A stretch of 64,000 bases of DNA from Methylococcaceae bacterium (GTDB lineage Bacteria; Pseudomonadota; Gammaproteobacteria; Methylococcales; Methylomonadaceae), in the NCBI GenBank assembly GCA_016715325.1, contig JADKAL010000014.1, positions 1 to 64,000 on the forward strand. The letters are read 5' to 3'. The number at the start of each line of letters is the position of its first letter. The stretch's first letter is position 1. A model generated the notes under the pieces. That model was not told where the DNA came from. It worked only from the letters and a program-made list of their open reading frames with translations, and did no database searches. Below are positions 29,542-37,800 of the stretch, piece after piece. The translations under genes were made by a program, and so were the position numbers.

Positions 29542-30425
29542 AAAGTCACTTTAACGTAGTGATCGATCAACAAAGCGGCAAATAATAAAGTGATGTAGAC
29601 AATAGAAAACCAGAAGGTTTGCATCGCCGTTTTTACATCGTTGCGCTTATACATTAAAAAGACAAAATAAAGGAATCCTGCGTTCAATAACTGGGCGACA
29701 ACCAAGTAAATCCAGCCCGTCATGCCGATGGCGAATTGGAATAAGGTCAACGCCACTAACAGCACGGTGTACAGCAGGATTTGCAAATGCGTGAAATCAA
29801 TGCCGTGCGTGACCGGCAGCATGGGAATATCCACCGACGCATATTTTTCGTGTCGGGCAATGGCTAACGGCCAAAAATGCGGCGGCGTCCAGACGAAAAT
29901 AAGCGCAACCAGCAATAAGGCATGGGGATGGATTTCACCGGTAATCGCCGTCCAGCCCAATAACGGCGGTGTCGCGCCGAAAGCACCGCCGATCACGATG
30001 TTCTGCGGCGTGGCGCGTTTAAGCCACAAGGTATACAGAAAAGCGTAACCGAATAAGGAGAGAAAAGTTAACACCGCCGTCAACACATTAACTTTGTAAA
30101 CCAGAATCAGCATGGACAGAATGCCCAGCGCCGCAGCAAACGCTAATACCTGAACTGGCTGCAAATGATTTTTCGGCAATGGGCGGTGCGGATTCAGCAC
30201 GGTGTCGATCCGCCGGTCGATCAAATGGTTAATCGCCGCCGCCGAAGCCGCCGACAAAGCAATGCCCAGAAGTCCGTAGCCCAGTTTATCGAGCGGCGGC
30301 AAGCCCGGAACAGCCAGCAACATCCCCACCAAAGCCGTGAATAACATCTCGAAAACGACGTTGATCTTGCAAAGCTTGAGGTAGGTTGTCCAGGAGGTAG
30401 GATCCTTTAAAGTTTCTGTCGTCAT
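29538..30425 (-). CDS. ctaB: Protohaem IX farnesyltransferase (haem O synthase)
   Basis: A 295-residue UbiA-superfamily membrane prenyltransferase that adds farnesyl to haem b, giving haem O for terminal oxidases. Visible are the KLCKINVVFEMLFTALVGM start, the first Asp-rich motif INHLIDRRIDTVLNPHRPLP, and the second cluster FVWTPPHFWPLAIARHEKYASVDIPMLP, which is diagnostic of haem O synthases. The first motif differs a little from the common NxxxDxxxDxxMxRT form. About nine helices are visible. It is the first gene of a pair with ybiB. No oxidase subunits lie in the window, so the target oxidase is elsewhere. Confidence 0.93.
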   Translation of the reverse strand: MTTETLKDPTSWTTYLKLCKINVVFEMLFTALVGMLLAVPGLPPLDKLGYGLLGIALSAASAAAINHLIDRRIDTVLNPHRPLPKNHLQPVQVLAFAAALGILSMLILVYKVNVLTAVLTFLSLFGYAFLYTLWLKRATPQNIVIGGAFGATPPLLGWTAITGEIHPHALLLVALIFVWTPPHFWPLAIARHEKYASVDIPMLPVTHGIDFTHLQILLYTVLLVALTLFQFAIGMTGWIYLVVAQLLNAGFLYFVFLMYKRNDVKTAMQTFWFSIVYITLLFAALLIDHYVKVTL

Positions 30426-30671
30426 TTACCCGGAGTAATTTTTAGTGAATCGGTTGTTAATGCGATGGCTTAGATTGAAATAATTTATCAAACCCCAAAA
30501 TGAAGGTTATTCTCGGCTTATGTTCAAGAGTCGATCAGAATCGGCAATGCCAAGATAATTACACATGTAACCATGCTTTATGTCCTGTTGTTTGATTATC
30601 CTATAGAATACAGTGAACCATTGATTATTCAAACAGTCCGAAGCGCTGACATTAACAACAACGAGGGAGTT

Positions 30672-32024
30672 ATGAACGCAAGAGTATTGTATGCGGCAAT
30701 GTTGTGCTTGCCGATATTGGCAAATGCTGAACCTAAAGCCACCGAACACGTTCTGGGCAACGGCTTAAAAGTGCTGGTGAAGGAAGACCACCGCTCGCCA
30801 GTCGTGGTGTCGCAAGTTTGGTACAAGGTCGGTTCAAGCTACGAACCCGGCGGCATTACGGGTATTTCGCACATGCTGGAACACATGATGTTCAAGGGTA
30901 CCGACAAGCACGCCCCCGGCGAATTTTCGCGCATCATCGCCGAGAACGGCGGTGATGAAAACGCTTTCACCGGTCAGGATTACACCGCTTATTTCCAAAC
31001 CATGGCTGCCGACAAGCTGGAAGTCAGCATGGAGTTGGAAGCCGACCGGATGCGCAACCTGCATTTATTACCGGAAGAGCTGAAAAAAGAACTTCAGGTT
31101 GTCACTGAAGAACGCCGGATGCGTACCGAAGATAATCCGCAGGGCAAAATGAGTGAACATTTTAATGCGATGGCTTATAGCAGCAGCCCTTACAAACACC
31201 CGGTCATCGGCTGGCCCGCCGACATCGCCAACTATACGGTTGAAGATTTGCAAGCCTGGTATCAACGTTGGTATGCGCCGAATAATGCAACCTTGGTGAT
31301 TGTCGGCGATGTTAAAACAGCGGATGTATTTGCCTTAGCAGAAAAATATTTCGCTCCGCTCAAAACAAGCGACATTAAACCGATCAAACCGCAAACCGAA
31401 ATCGAGCAACTGGGGATGCGGCGAATGACGGTGAAAGTGCCTGCGAAATTGCCTTCCATTGTCATGGGTTACAAGGTGCCCGTATTAAAAACTGCCGATA
31501 AAGAATGGGAAGCTTATGCACTGGAAGTGCTAGCTGGCGTTCTCGATGGCGGCAGCAGCGCGCGGTTGACGTCCGGGTTGGTTCGCGGCAAGCAAATTGC
31601 GGTTTCGGCAGGTGCAGGTTATGGGCTGACGTCTAGGCTATCGGATTTATTCGAGCTTGAAGCCACGCCAGCAGAGGGCAAAACCTTACAAGAAATGGAA
31701 TCGGCGTTAAAAGCCGAAATTGCCAAATTGCAAAAAACATCCATTAGTGAAGAAGAATTAAGCCGGATTAAGGCGCAAGTGTTAGCCAACGCAGTTTACG
31801 AACGCGATTCCAATTTTTATCAAGCCATGCAGCTCGGTATGCTGGAAACGGTCGGGCTAGGCTGGCAGAAAGCGGATGAATACGTGGATAAAGTGAATCA
31901 AATTACTGCCGCACAAGTGTTGGAGGTCGCAAAAAAATATTTGATTGACGATCATTTGAGTATTGCCTATCTGGAGCCGTTACCGATTAATAACTCACAA
32001 ACTGCTAAAAAGGGAGGAGCATAA
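30672..32024 (+). CDS. M16 zinc peptidase, catalytic subunit
   Basis: A 450-residue periplasmic processing-peptidase-like protein with a signal peptide (MNARVLYAAMLCLPILANA). The inverted zinc motif HMLEH occupies residues 67-71, and the distal glutamate lies in VVTEERRMRTEDNPQGKM. The frame opens at 30573, but GAGGGAG just before 30672 fixes the later ATG. The next gene is a second M16 protein without the zinc motif, and their stop and start overlap (TAATG), as expected for an obligate heterodimer like the mitochondrial processing peptidase. Substrates of these bacterial pairs are largely unknown. Confidence 0.92.
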   Translation: MNARVLYAAMLCLPILANAEPKATEHVLGNGLKVLVKEDHRSPVVVSQVWYKVGSSYEPGGITGISHMLEHMMFKGTDKHAPGEFSRIIAENGGDENAFTGQDYTAYFQTMAADKLEVSMELEADRMRNLHLLPEELKKELQVVTEERRMRTEDNPQGKMSEHFNAMAYSSSPYKHPVIGWPADIANYTVEDLQAWYQRWYAPNNATLVIVGDVKTADVFALAEKYFAPLKTSDIKPIKPQTEIEQLGMRRMTVKVPAKLPSIVMGYKVPVLKTADKEWEAYALEVLAGVLDGGSSARLTSGLVRGKQIAVSAGAGYGLTSRLSDLFELEATPAEGKTLQEMESALKAEIAKLQKTSISEEELSRIKAQVLANAVYERDSNFYQAMQLGMLETVGLGWQKADEYVDKVNQITAAQVLEVAKKYLIDDHLSIAYLEPLPINNSQTAKKGGA

Positions 32025-33346
32025 TGGCTGTTCGTTATCTGGGTTTATTGCTTTTACTGGTTAGCCAGTTAAGTTTTTCCGCAGCAAAAATAGAACATTG
32101 GCAAACGCCGCAAGGCAGCCGGGTTTATTTTGTACAAGCCGATGCGTTACCCTTGGCCGATATTCAAGTTATTTTCGATGGAGGCAGCGCCCGTGACGGT
32201 CAGCAATTTGGTTTGGCGGCGTTAACATCGTCTTTGTTAGATACGGGTGCTGGTTCATGGAATGCCGACCAAATTGCCCAGCGTTTTGAAAATGTCGGCG
32301 CCAATTTCGGAACGAGTGTGTCCAGCGATATGGCAAGCTTATCGCTACGTACGCTAACCCAACCGGCGCTATTCGATAAGGCCTTGGAGACGATGCACGT
32401 TATCTTGACCAATCCCAAATTTAATAAAGCCGATTTTCTACGCGAGCAAAACCGCACACTGGCAGCCATAAAACAACGGGAAGAATCGCCTGCGGAAGTC
32501 GCCAGCGAAGTGTTTTCCAACAAGCTTTACGGCAATCATCCTTACGCCCATCCCGATTCCGGCGTTAAAGAAACCGTAAGCAAGCTGAAAGCGGCCGATT
32601 TGGTGAAGTTTTATAAACAATACTACGTCGCGAATAATGCAATGGTGGTGATTGTCGGCAATTTAACTAAACAGCAAGCCGAGCAAACAGCCGAAAAATT
32701 ACTTACCGGTCTTCCAGCCGGACAAAAACCATCGGCTATACCGGATGTGACGATACCAAGCCAAGCCAGCCAGCAGCATATCGAATTTCCGTCCACTCAA
32801 ACCCACGTCCTGACCGGATTACCCGGCACTTGGCGGAAAGACCCGGACTATTTCGATCTTTACATCGGCAATCATATCCTGGGTGGCAGTGGACTGGTTT
32901 CAAAACTGTTCAGCGAGGTGCGTGAAAAACGCGGGTTGGCATACAGCGCCTCCAGTGCATTTTCTCCTATGTTAAAGCCGGGGCCGTTTGTGGTGAGTCT
33001 GCAAACCCGTAACGACCAAGCCCAACAAGCGCTGGAAGTTCTGAATGCCACCTTGAAGGATTTTATCGATCAAGGCCCAACACAAGCCGAACTGGATGCT
33101 GCCAAGAAGAATATTATCGGTGGATTCCCTATGCGCTTCGATACTAATAAGGAGCTTGCGGGTTATGTCGGCATGATCGGCTTTTACGATATGCCGTTGG
33201 ATTATCTCGACACCTTCCGGCAAAAAATCGAAGCGACGACCATCGATTCGATCAAGGCTGCGTTCCAACGTAAGGTAAACATTGCGTTGCTGCAAACCGT
33301 CACGGTTGGCAACAGCAAAGCGGTCGATGCTGAAAAACCAAATTAG
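32024..33346 (+). CDS. M16 peptidase-like, non-catalytic partner subunit
   Basis: A 440-residue exported protein (signal peptide MAVRYLGLLLLLVSQLSFSAA) of the M16 fold. At the place where the HxxEH site should be, it has SLLDTGAGSWNADQI, so it cannot bind the catalytic zinc. It retains the substrate-binding glycine-rich loop region GNHILGGSGLVSKLFSEVREKRGLAYS, with the Arg-Tyr pair typical of M16 C-domains. It is coupled to the upstream catalytic subunit by a one-base overlap and overlaps the downstream rsmD by 20 bases. Most likely it forms a heterodimer with its neighbour. Confidence 0.92.
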   Translation: MAVRYLGLLLLLVSQLSFSAAKIEHWQTPQGSRVYFVQADALPLADIQVIFDGGSARDGQQFGLAALTSSLLDTGAGSWNADQIAQRFENVGANFGTSVSSDMASLSLRTLTQPALFDKALETMHVILTNPKFNKADFLREQNRTLAAIKQREESPAEVASEVFSNKLYGNHPYAHPDSGVKETVSKLKAADLVKFYKQYYVANNAMVVIVGNLTKQQAEQTAEKLLTGLPAGQKPSAIPDVTIPSQASQQHIEFPSTQTHVLTGLPGTWRKDPDYFDLYIGNHILGGSGLVSKLFSEVREKRGLAYSASSAFSPMLKPGPFVVSLQTRNDQAQQALEVLNATLKDFIDQGPTQAELDAAKKNIIGGFPMRFDTNKELAGYVGMIGFYDMPLDYLDTFRQKIEATTIDSIKAAFQRKVNIALLQTVTVGNSKAVDAEKPN

Positions 33347-33890
33347 GATTATCGGCGGCGAGTGGCGTAGCCGCCAAATTACCTTTACCGACCTTCCCGG
33401 ACTCAGGCCGACACCGTCCAGAGTCCGGGAAACGCTGTTCAACTGGCTGCAAAACGACATCCCCGGTAGCCGCTGCTTCGATTTATATGCCGGCAGCGGC
33501 GCACTTGGCTTTGAAGCTGCTTCTCGCGGTGCTAAAGCCGTCGTGCAAGTCGAACAAGACGGTACAGCCTGTCGCGCTTTACATGAAAACGCCTTAAAAC
33601 TTAAAGCCGACCAAATCAAAATCGTCCAGTCCGACGTATTCCGTTTTTTGGGCGCAAATAACGCAGAATCTTTCGATATTGTTTTTCTCGATCCGCCATT
33701 CGGAAAAAATATGACGGTACAAACTTGCCAATGGTTGGAAGATAAAGGCTGGCTAAACCGACATGCAAAAATCTATGTCGAAGCCGAGAATGAAAACAAA
33801 TCCTTAGGGGGATTACCCGACAATTGGCAGTTATTGAAAAGCAAAACGGCAGGAGAAGTGAGCTACCATCTATTATCCCGTCATGCTTAA
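33327..33890 (+). CDS. rsmD: 16S rRNA (guanine-966 N2) methyltransferase
   Basis: RsmD methylates G966 of 16S rRNA in the small subunit. The 187-residue protein shows RIIGGEWRSRQITFTDLPGLRPTPSRVRETLFNWLQ, the SAM loop DLYAGSGALGFEAASRGA, the acidic VVQVEQD and the target-base motif FLDPPFGK. The ATG at 33327 lies inside the end of the M16 gene (20-base overlap), which gives the standard MLKNQIRIIGG start. RsmD is commonly found after an M16 pair in gammaproteobacteria, though the functional reason is unclear. Confidence 0.94.
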   Translation: MLKNQIRIIGGEWRSRQITFTDLPGLRPTPSRVRETLFNWLQNDIPGSRCFDLYAGSGALGFEAASRGAKAVVQVEQDGTACRALHENALKLKADQIKIVQSDVFRFLGANNAESFDIVFLDPPFGKNMTVQTCQWLEDKGWLNRHAKIYVEAENENKSLGGLPDNWQLLKSKTAGEVSYHLLSRHA

Positions 33891-34107
33891 TTTTTTTTCC
33901 AAACTGGATTTCATTTTTAATCTGATTGCGCTTTAGGAAAATTACGACGATACGTCTTAAAATTTGTAAAAATTGCAGTAAAATTGAAGTGTTATTTCAA
34001 AACGCCGCAAATTTTCAGTCTTAATAATTGAAGGCATCATTTGAAGCGGTTGATGGAATTTTGCGTTATCAATTATATTGAGCCTTTATTAACACGGACT
34101 TTTCATC

Positions 34108-35049
34108 ATGCCGTATCACCATCATGCACATTCTTCAAACCAGGGACGCATTTTTCTACTTACCATCCTGCTGAATGCCTTATTTGTCGGTGTTGAATTC
34201 TTTTACGGCCTGATCTCAAATTCCACCGCCCTTATCGCGGATGCCGGGCATAATGTTTCCGATGTGCTTGGCCTGTTTTTAGCTTGGTTTGCCGTTATCT
34301 TATCGCGTAAACAACCCAGCAAACGTTACACTTACGGACTTCGCAGCACGTCTATTTTGGCTGCCCTTGCCAATACCATGCTACTTTTGGTCGCCTGCGG
34401 GGCAATAGGGTGGGAGGCGATCCATCGTGTTTCACAGCCGCCCATCATTGCCGGTCAAACGGTATCGATTGTGGCCGCAGTCGGGATCTTTATCAATGGT
34501 TTATCCGCGATATTGCTTATGAAAGGCAGTAAAGGGGATCTCAATATCCGCGGTGCTTATCTTCATATGGTTGCCGATACCGCCGTATCGTTAGCAGTAG
34601 TTATTACCGGTCTGGTTATGTTTTACACTCAATGGTATCTGATCGACCCCATCATGAGCCTAATCATCGTGCTGGTGATTTTAGTCGGCACGTGGGGGCT
34701 GTTACGCGATTCCTTGCGACTGGCGCTTAATGCCGTTCCCCGGCATATCGATGCCTCGGCAATTAATGATTATCTCTGCCAATTGGAAGGTGTTTCTGAT
34801 ATTCATGATTTGCACATTTGGGGTTTGAGCACGACTGAAAATGCTTTGACCGTACATTTAGTGATGCCCAACGGCCATCCGGGCGATGATTTTATGGATG
34901 AAATTACCCATACGCTTGAAGAATGTTACGAAGTTCATCACTCAACTTTGCAAATTGAACTAGGTACCACCAATCACACCTGTTCTTTAACTGAAGCAAA
35001 ACATAGCCACGATCATAGTTATCATCACGGTCACGACCATAACCATTAG
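34108..35049 (+). CDS. Cation diffusion facilitator (Zn/Co/Cd exporter)
   Basis: A 313-residue CDF transporter exporting divalent metal from the cytoplasm in exchange for protons. Six helices are visible. The metal sites are in ALIADAGHNVSDVLGLFLAW (HxxxD) and GAYLHMVADTAVSLAVVITG (HxxxD). Both ends are histidine-rich: MPYHHHAHSS at the start and a run of His/Asp pairs over the last 15 residues. The C-terminal cytoplasmic domain includes VSDIHDLHIWGLS. It is most like ZitB/CzcD. A MFS transporter starts 11 bases after it and is probably co-transcribed. Confidence 0.94.
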   Translation: MPYHHHAHSSNQGRIFLLTILLNALFVGVEFFYGLISNSTALIADAGHNVSDVLGLFLAWFAVILSRKQPSKRYTYGLRSTSILAALANTMLLLVACGAIGWEAIHRVSQPPIIAGQTVSIVAAVGIFINGLSAILLMKGSKGDLNIRGAYLHMVADTAVSLAVVITGLVMFYTQWYLIDPIMSLIIVLVILVGTWGLLRDSLRLALNAVPRHIDASAINDYLCQLEGVSDIHDLHIWGLSTTENALTVHLVMPNGHPGDDFMDEITHTLEECYEVHHSTLQIELGTTNHTCSLTEAKHSHDHSYHHGHDHNH

Positions 35050-35060
35050 GGTTAGTTTGA

Positions 35061-36260
35061 GTGTCAATCAATAACCCAAACACGCTCAATCAAATTCCAA
35101 AAGGCATTTGGGTACTGGGTTTTGTCAGCATGTTAATGGATATTTCATCCGAGATGATCCATAGCTTACTACCTTTATTCTTAGTCACAACGTTGGGTGC
35201 CAGTGTTTTCAGTGTCGGCGTCATTGAAGGCTTAGCCGAATCCACAGCATTAATTGTCAAAGTCTTTTCCGGCGTATGGAGCGATTACATCGGCAAACGC
35301 AAAGGGCTCGCCGTTTTCGGCTATGCCTTAGGCGCTTTTTCCAAACCGTTATTTGCAATAGCGCCCAGCGCGGGAATCGTACTCACTGCCCGTTTGATCG
35401 ACAGGGTGGGGAAAGGCATACGCGGAACGCCACGCGATGCCCTCGTCGCCGATATTACGCCGCCGCATTTAAGGGGCGCTGCGTTCGGACTTCGCCAGGC
35501 TTTAGATACGTTGGGTGCTCTGTTAGGACCTTTGCTGGCTGTCGGATTAATGCTACTTTGGGCCAACGATTTTAGAGCGGTCTTCTGGGTGGCTGTTATT
35601 CCTGGAATGCTTGCTGTTTTACTGCTCTTTTTAGGGATAAAAGAACCGGAAAAAGAGTATGTTCACATCAAATCAAATCCTATTCGGAAAGCAAATTTAC
35701 AACGCCTAAGTGCATCCTATTGGCGAGTCGTGGCGGTTGGCGCAGTTTTTATGTTAGCGCGTTTCAGCGATGCCTTTTTAGTGTTACGCGCTCAACAAAC
35801 AGGAATTCCCATCGCAATCACGCCATTAGTGATGGTAATGATGAATCTCACTTATACACTCACGGCCTATCCTTTCGGCAAACTTGCCGACCGGTTAAAT
35901 CATATAACCTTGCTATCGATCGGTTTGATCGTGCTGATAGCAGCCGATCTCGTCCTTGCGTACAACTCCCATTGGAGCGTGGTCTTAACGGGTGTTGCCC
36001 TATGGGGAATACACATGGGTATGACCCAAGGCTTGCTTTCCGCAATGGTGGCCGACACGGCACCTTCCGATTTACGCGGTACGGCTTTTGGTATTTTTAA
36101 CTTGGTCAGCGGCTTAGCTATGTTAATCGCCAGCGGCTTGGCAGGATATATCTGGGACCGATTCGGTGCCGCCGCTACATTCTACACGGGTGCGGGCTTT
36201 TGCTTATTGGCTCTAATCGGATTAGTTTGTAATTCGACACTTTCCTTGAAAATTAAATAA
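35061..36260 (+). CDS. MFS transporter linked to the CDF gene
   Basis: A 399-residue major facilitator with a GTG start at 35061. The N-terminal phrase WVLGFVSMLMDISSEMIHSLLPLFL, the VWSDYIGKRKGLAVFGYALGAFSKPLFA loop and DRVGKGIRGTPRDALVADITP define a subfamily often found near metal-resistance or tetracycline-like efflux genes; its substrate is not known. The short gap to the CDF exporter suggests one transcript and a metal- or stress-related role. An inverted repeat (TGTCATG 36289-36295, CATGACA 36304-36310) lies after the stop and may be a weak terminator. Confidence 0.85.
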   Translation: MSINNPNTLNQIPKGIWVLGFVSMLMDISSEMIHSLLPLFLVTTLGASVFSVGVIEGLAESTALIVKVFSGVWSDYIGKRKGLAVFGYALGAFSKPLFAIAPSAGIVLTARLIDRVGKGIRGTPRDALVADITPPHLRGAAFGLRQALDTLGALLGPLLAVGLMLLWANDFRAVFWVAVIPGMLAVLLLFLGIKEPEKEYVHIKSNPIRKANLQRLSASYWRVVAVGAVFMLARFSDAFLVLRAQQTGIPIAITPLVMVMMNLTYTLTAYPFGKLADRLNHITLLSIGLIVLIAADLVLAYNSHWSVVLTGVALWGIHMGMTQGLLSAMVADTAPSDLRGTAFGIFNLVSGLAMLIASGLAGYIWDRFGAAATFYTGAGFCLLALIGLVCNSTLSLKIK

Positions 36261-36372
36261 GAGCTTTTCGAAACGAATATCAGTTTGCTGTCATGTCTAC
36301 CCGCATGACATACATTTTACGAAAGGCCTCGGGCTAAGGAGTCCAACTATTTTCTGTCGTATTGAACTAGGA

Positions 36373-36873
36373 CTAACTCTCGCTTGCGAACGCGGCATGG
36401 TAGGTAACGACTCCGACCGGAATATCGCTAGCAAAGCATCGCGCCATAAAATACTCGGGCGGTAGCCCTGGATAGCGCAACCCGCTGACCGATTGGAATC
36501 CAAAGCGGTGGTAATAAGCAGGATCTCCAAGAACAACGCAGCCGGCAGCGCCTATGGTTTGTAATTGTGCGAGGCCAGCTTCAACCAAAGCCGAGCCGAT
36601 GCCCTGTCCTTGAAGGCTGGGCTCAACGGCTATCGGACCAAGGCCGTACCAGTTTTCGGAACCATCGCTTATGGCTACCTGAGAGAACGCCACATACCCG
36701 ACGATTGTTTGTTCCCGCTCTGCCACTAGTGATACCGATAAGTCACCGGTTTTTCTTAATGACTCGACAATGAATTGTTCCGTGTGGCTGCTAAAGCGCG
36801 CAACGTCAAACGCACGTTCGATTACGCCTGAAATCGAGCCGGCATCTGCTGGTGTTTCCGGGCGAATGCGCAT
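36373..36873 (-). CDS. GNAT-family N-acetyltransferase (YhbS type)
   Basis: A 166-residue acetyltransferase using acetyl-CoA. The core is GPIAVEPSLQGQGIGSALVEAGLAQL, with the QGQGIG pyrophosphate loop, followed by LGDPAYYHRFGFQSVSGL, a motif characteristic of YhbS-like enzymes. I choose the ATG giving MRIRPETPADAGSI at 36873; an upstream in-frame ATG at 36906 adds 11 residues with no family likeness. Substrate unknown. It is followed upstream by a palindromic element, so its promoter may lie in or next to that repeat. Confidence 0.87.
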   Translation of the reverse strand: MRIRPETPADAGSISGVIERAFDVARFSSHTEQFIVESLRKTGDLSVSLVAEREQTIVGYVAFSQVAISDGSENWYGLGPIAVEPSLQGQGIGSALVEAGLAQLQTIGAAGCVVLGDPAYYHRFGFQSVSGLRYPGLPPEYFMARCFASDIPVGVVTYHAAFASES

Positions 36874-36921
36874 AGTATGGTGAACGTTTTGAAACTTAAT
36901 AAGCACTCTGTAATTAGCACG

Positions 36922-37039
36922 TTATTGATTCGTGCCTTTTAAAGTCTGAACCGTTCGTGCTGAGCGAATCGAAGCACAGACCGCCTTTCGACAGGCTCAA
37001 GACGAACGGAAGTAAATACTACATAGGGCCGAATCTATA
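36922..37039. repeat. MITE-like element (copy B)
   Basis: A 118-base element beginning TTATTGATTCG and ending GGGCCGAATCTATA, with inverted termini. The core holds AACCGTTCGT and its partner ACGAACGG, and TTTCGACAGGCTCAAG. It matches copy C at 41917-42034 at all but about five positions and in the same orientation. Confidence 0.85.
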
Positions 37040-37082
37040 GTCTATAAATCAGAAAAAATCGGCAATATCTAATGTGTGATTG

Positions 37083-37292
37083 CTAATGCCAGCCTCGATG
37101 CCATCCACGTCGATGGTGATACCAGCCCCAGCCGTATCTTGGGTTGTGCCGCCAAAAATAACCCGGTCCGGGAGCCGGGTAGACAGGTCTTACGTAGGTT
37201 ACACGTCCAGGAGTATGACGAACGACTGTTCGTTCAGTGACACACCCGGTAAAAAGAATCAGGATACCCATAGCAAAAAGCATTTTTTTCAT
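37083..37292 (-). CDS. Small lipoprotein with His/Trp/Arg-rich tail
   Basis: A 69-residue predicted lipoprotein. The signal MKKMLFAMGILILFTGC carries a lipobox (LFTGC) with the lipidated cysteine at residue 17, followed by an Arg/Tyr/Pro segment (TYVRPVYPAPGPGY). The tail is rich in W, H, G and R (WRHNPRYGWGWYHHRRGWH). Small lipoproteins with such tails are frequent in proteobacterial outer membranes, but their function is not established. The start codon is preceded by GAGTTCGCC with only a weak ribosome site. Confidence 0.7.
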   Translation of the reverse strand: MKKMLFAMGILILFTGCVTERTVVRHTPGRVTYVRPVYPAPGPGYFWRHNPRYGWGWYHHRRGWHRGWH

Positions 37293-37800
37293 GGCGAACT
37301 CTCAATTCAAAAAAAGGATTCTATGAAATTAATATTTATCATTTCTTAAGTAGATGTCGCTGAAATGATTTAGGCATTGTTGAAACCGTAAAACATCCCG
37401 GACACTAGCTACCGCCGTTAGAAATCCCTAATTGACGGGACATTATTTACTCACATGATTTTCAAGTCGATGGCTTAATCTTCTTTATTTTCATTTTCAA
37501 ACGTTTATCTTGTAATGCAACCCAGTGAATAACTGCTGCTCTTGTTGTTACACTTCTGAATGAAATTGTGCTTTTTCATTATTGTTTTTTATATGGACAC
37601 ATATGGCCTCCAGATATAAAGCAGACCGTTCAACAGTAATGTTATACCGGTATGGATTGCCGATATCGTGTTTACTGAGATGTGATCTTTCCAGGCATCA
37701 GTGACTCAAAATCCCTTAATTTTTTTGAATTTACAACTTTTAATAAGGACTAATTCGGTATTGGCACTCTTAAAAATCGATTATCTATAGGTAAATTCAT
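37293..37800. other. Gene-free leader region of the keto acid decarboxylase
   Basis: I find no frame with coding character here on either strand. The region is AT-rich and should hold promoters for the lipoprotein (minus) and the decarboxylase (plus). No clear hairpin or consensus promoter stands out. Confidence 0.4.

Noticed and set aside
32972..33619. 215-codon minus-strand frame across the M16/rsmD junction
   Set aside because: Shadow of two clear plus-strand genes with intact motifs.
36289..36310. TGTCATG/CATGACA hairpin after the MFS gene as a terminator
   Set aside because: The stem is short and the following T run is weak, so I mention it only in the gene entry.
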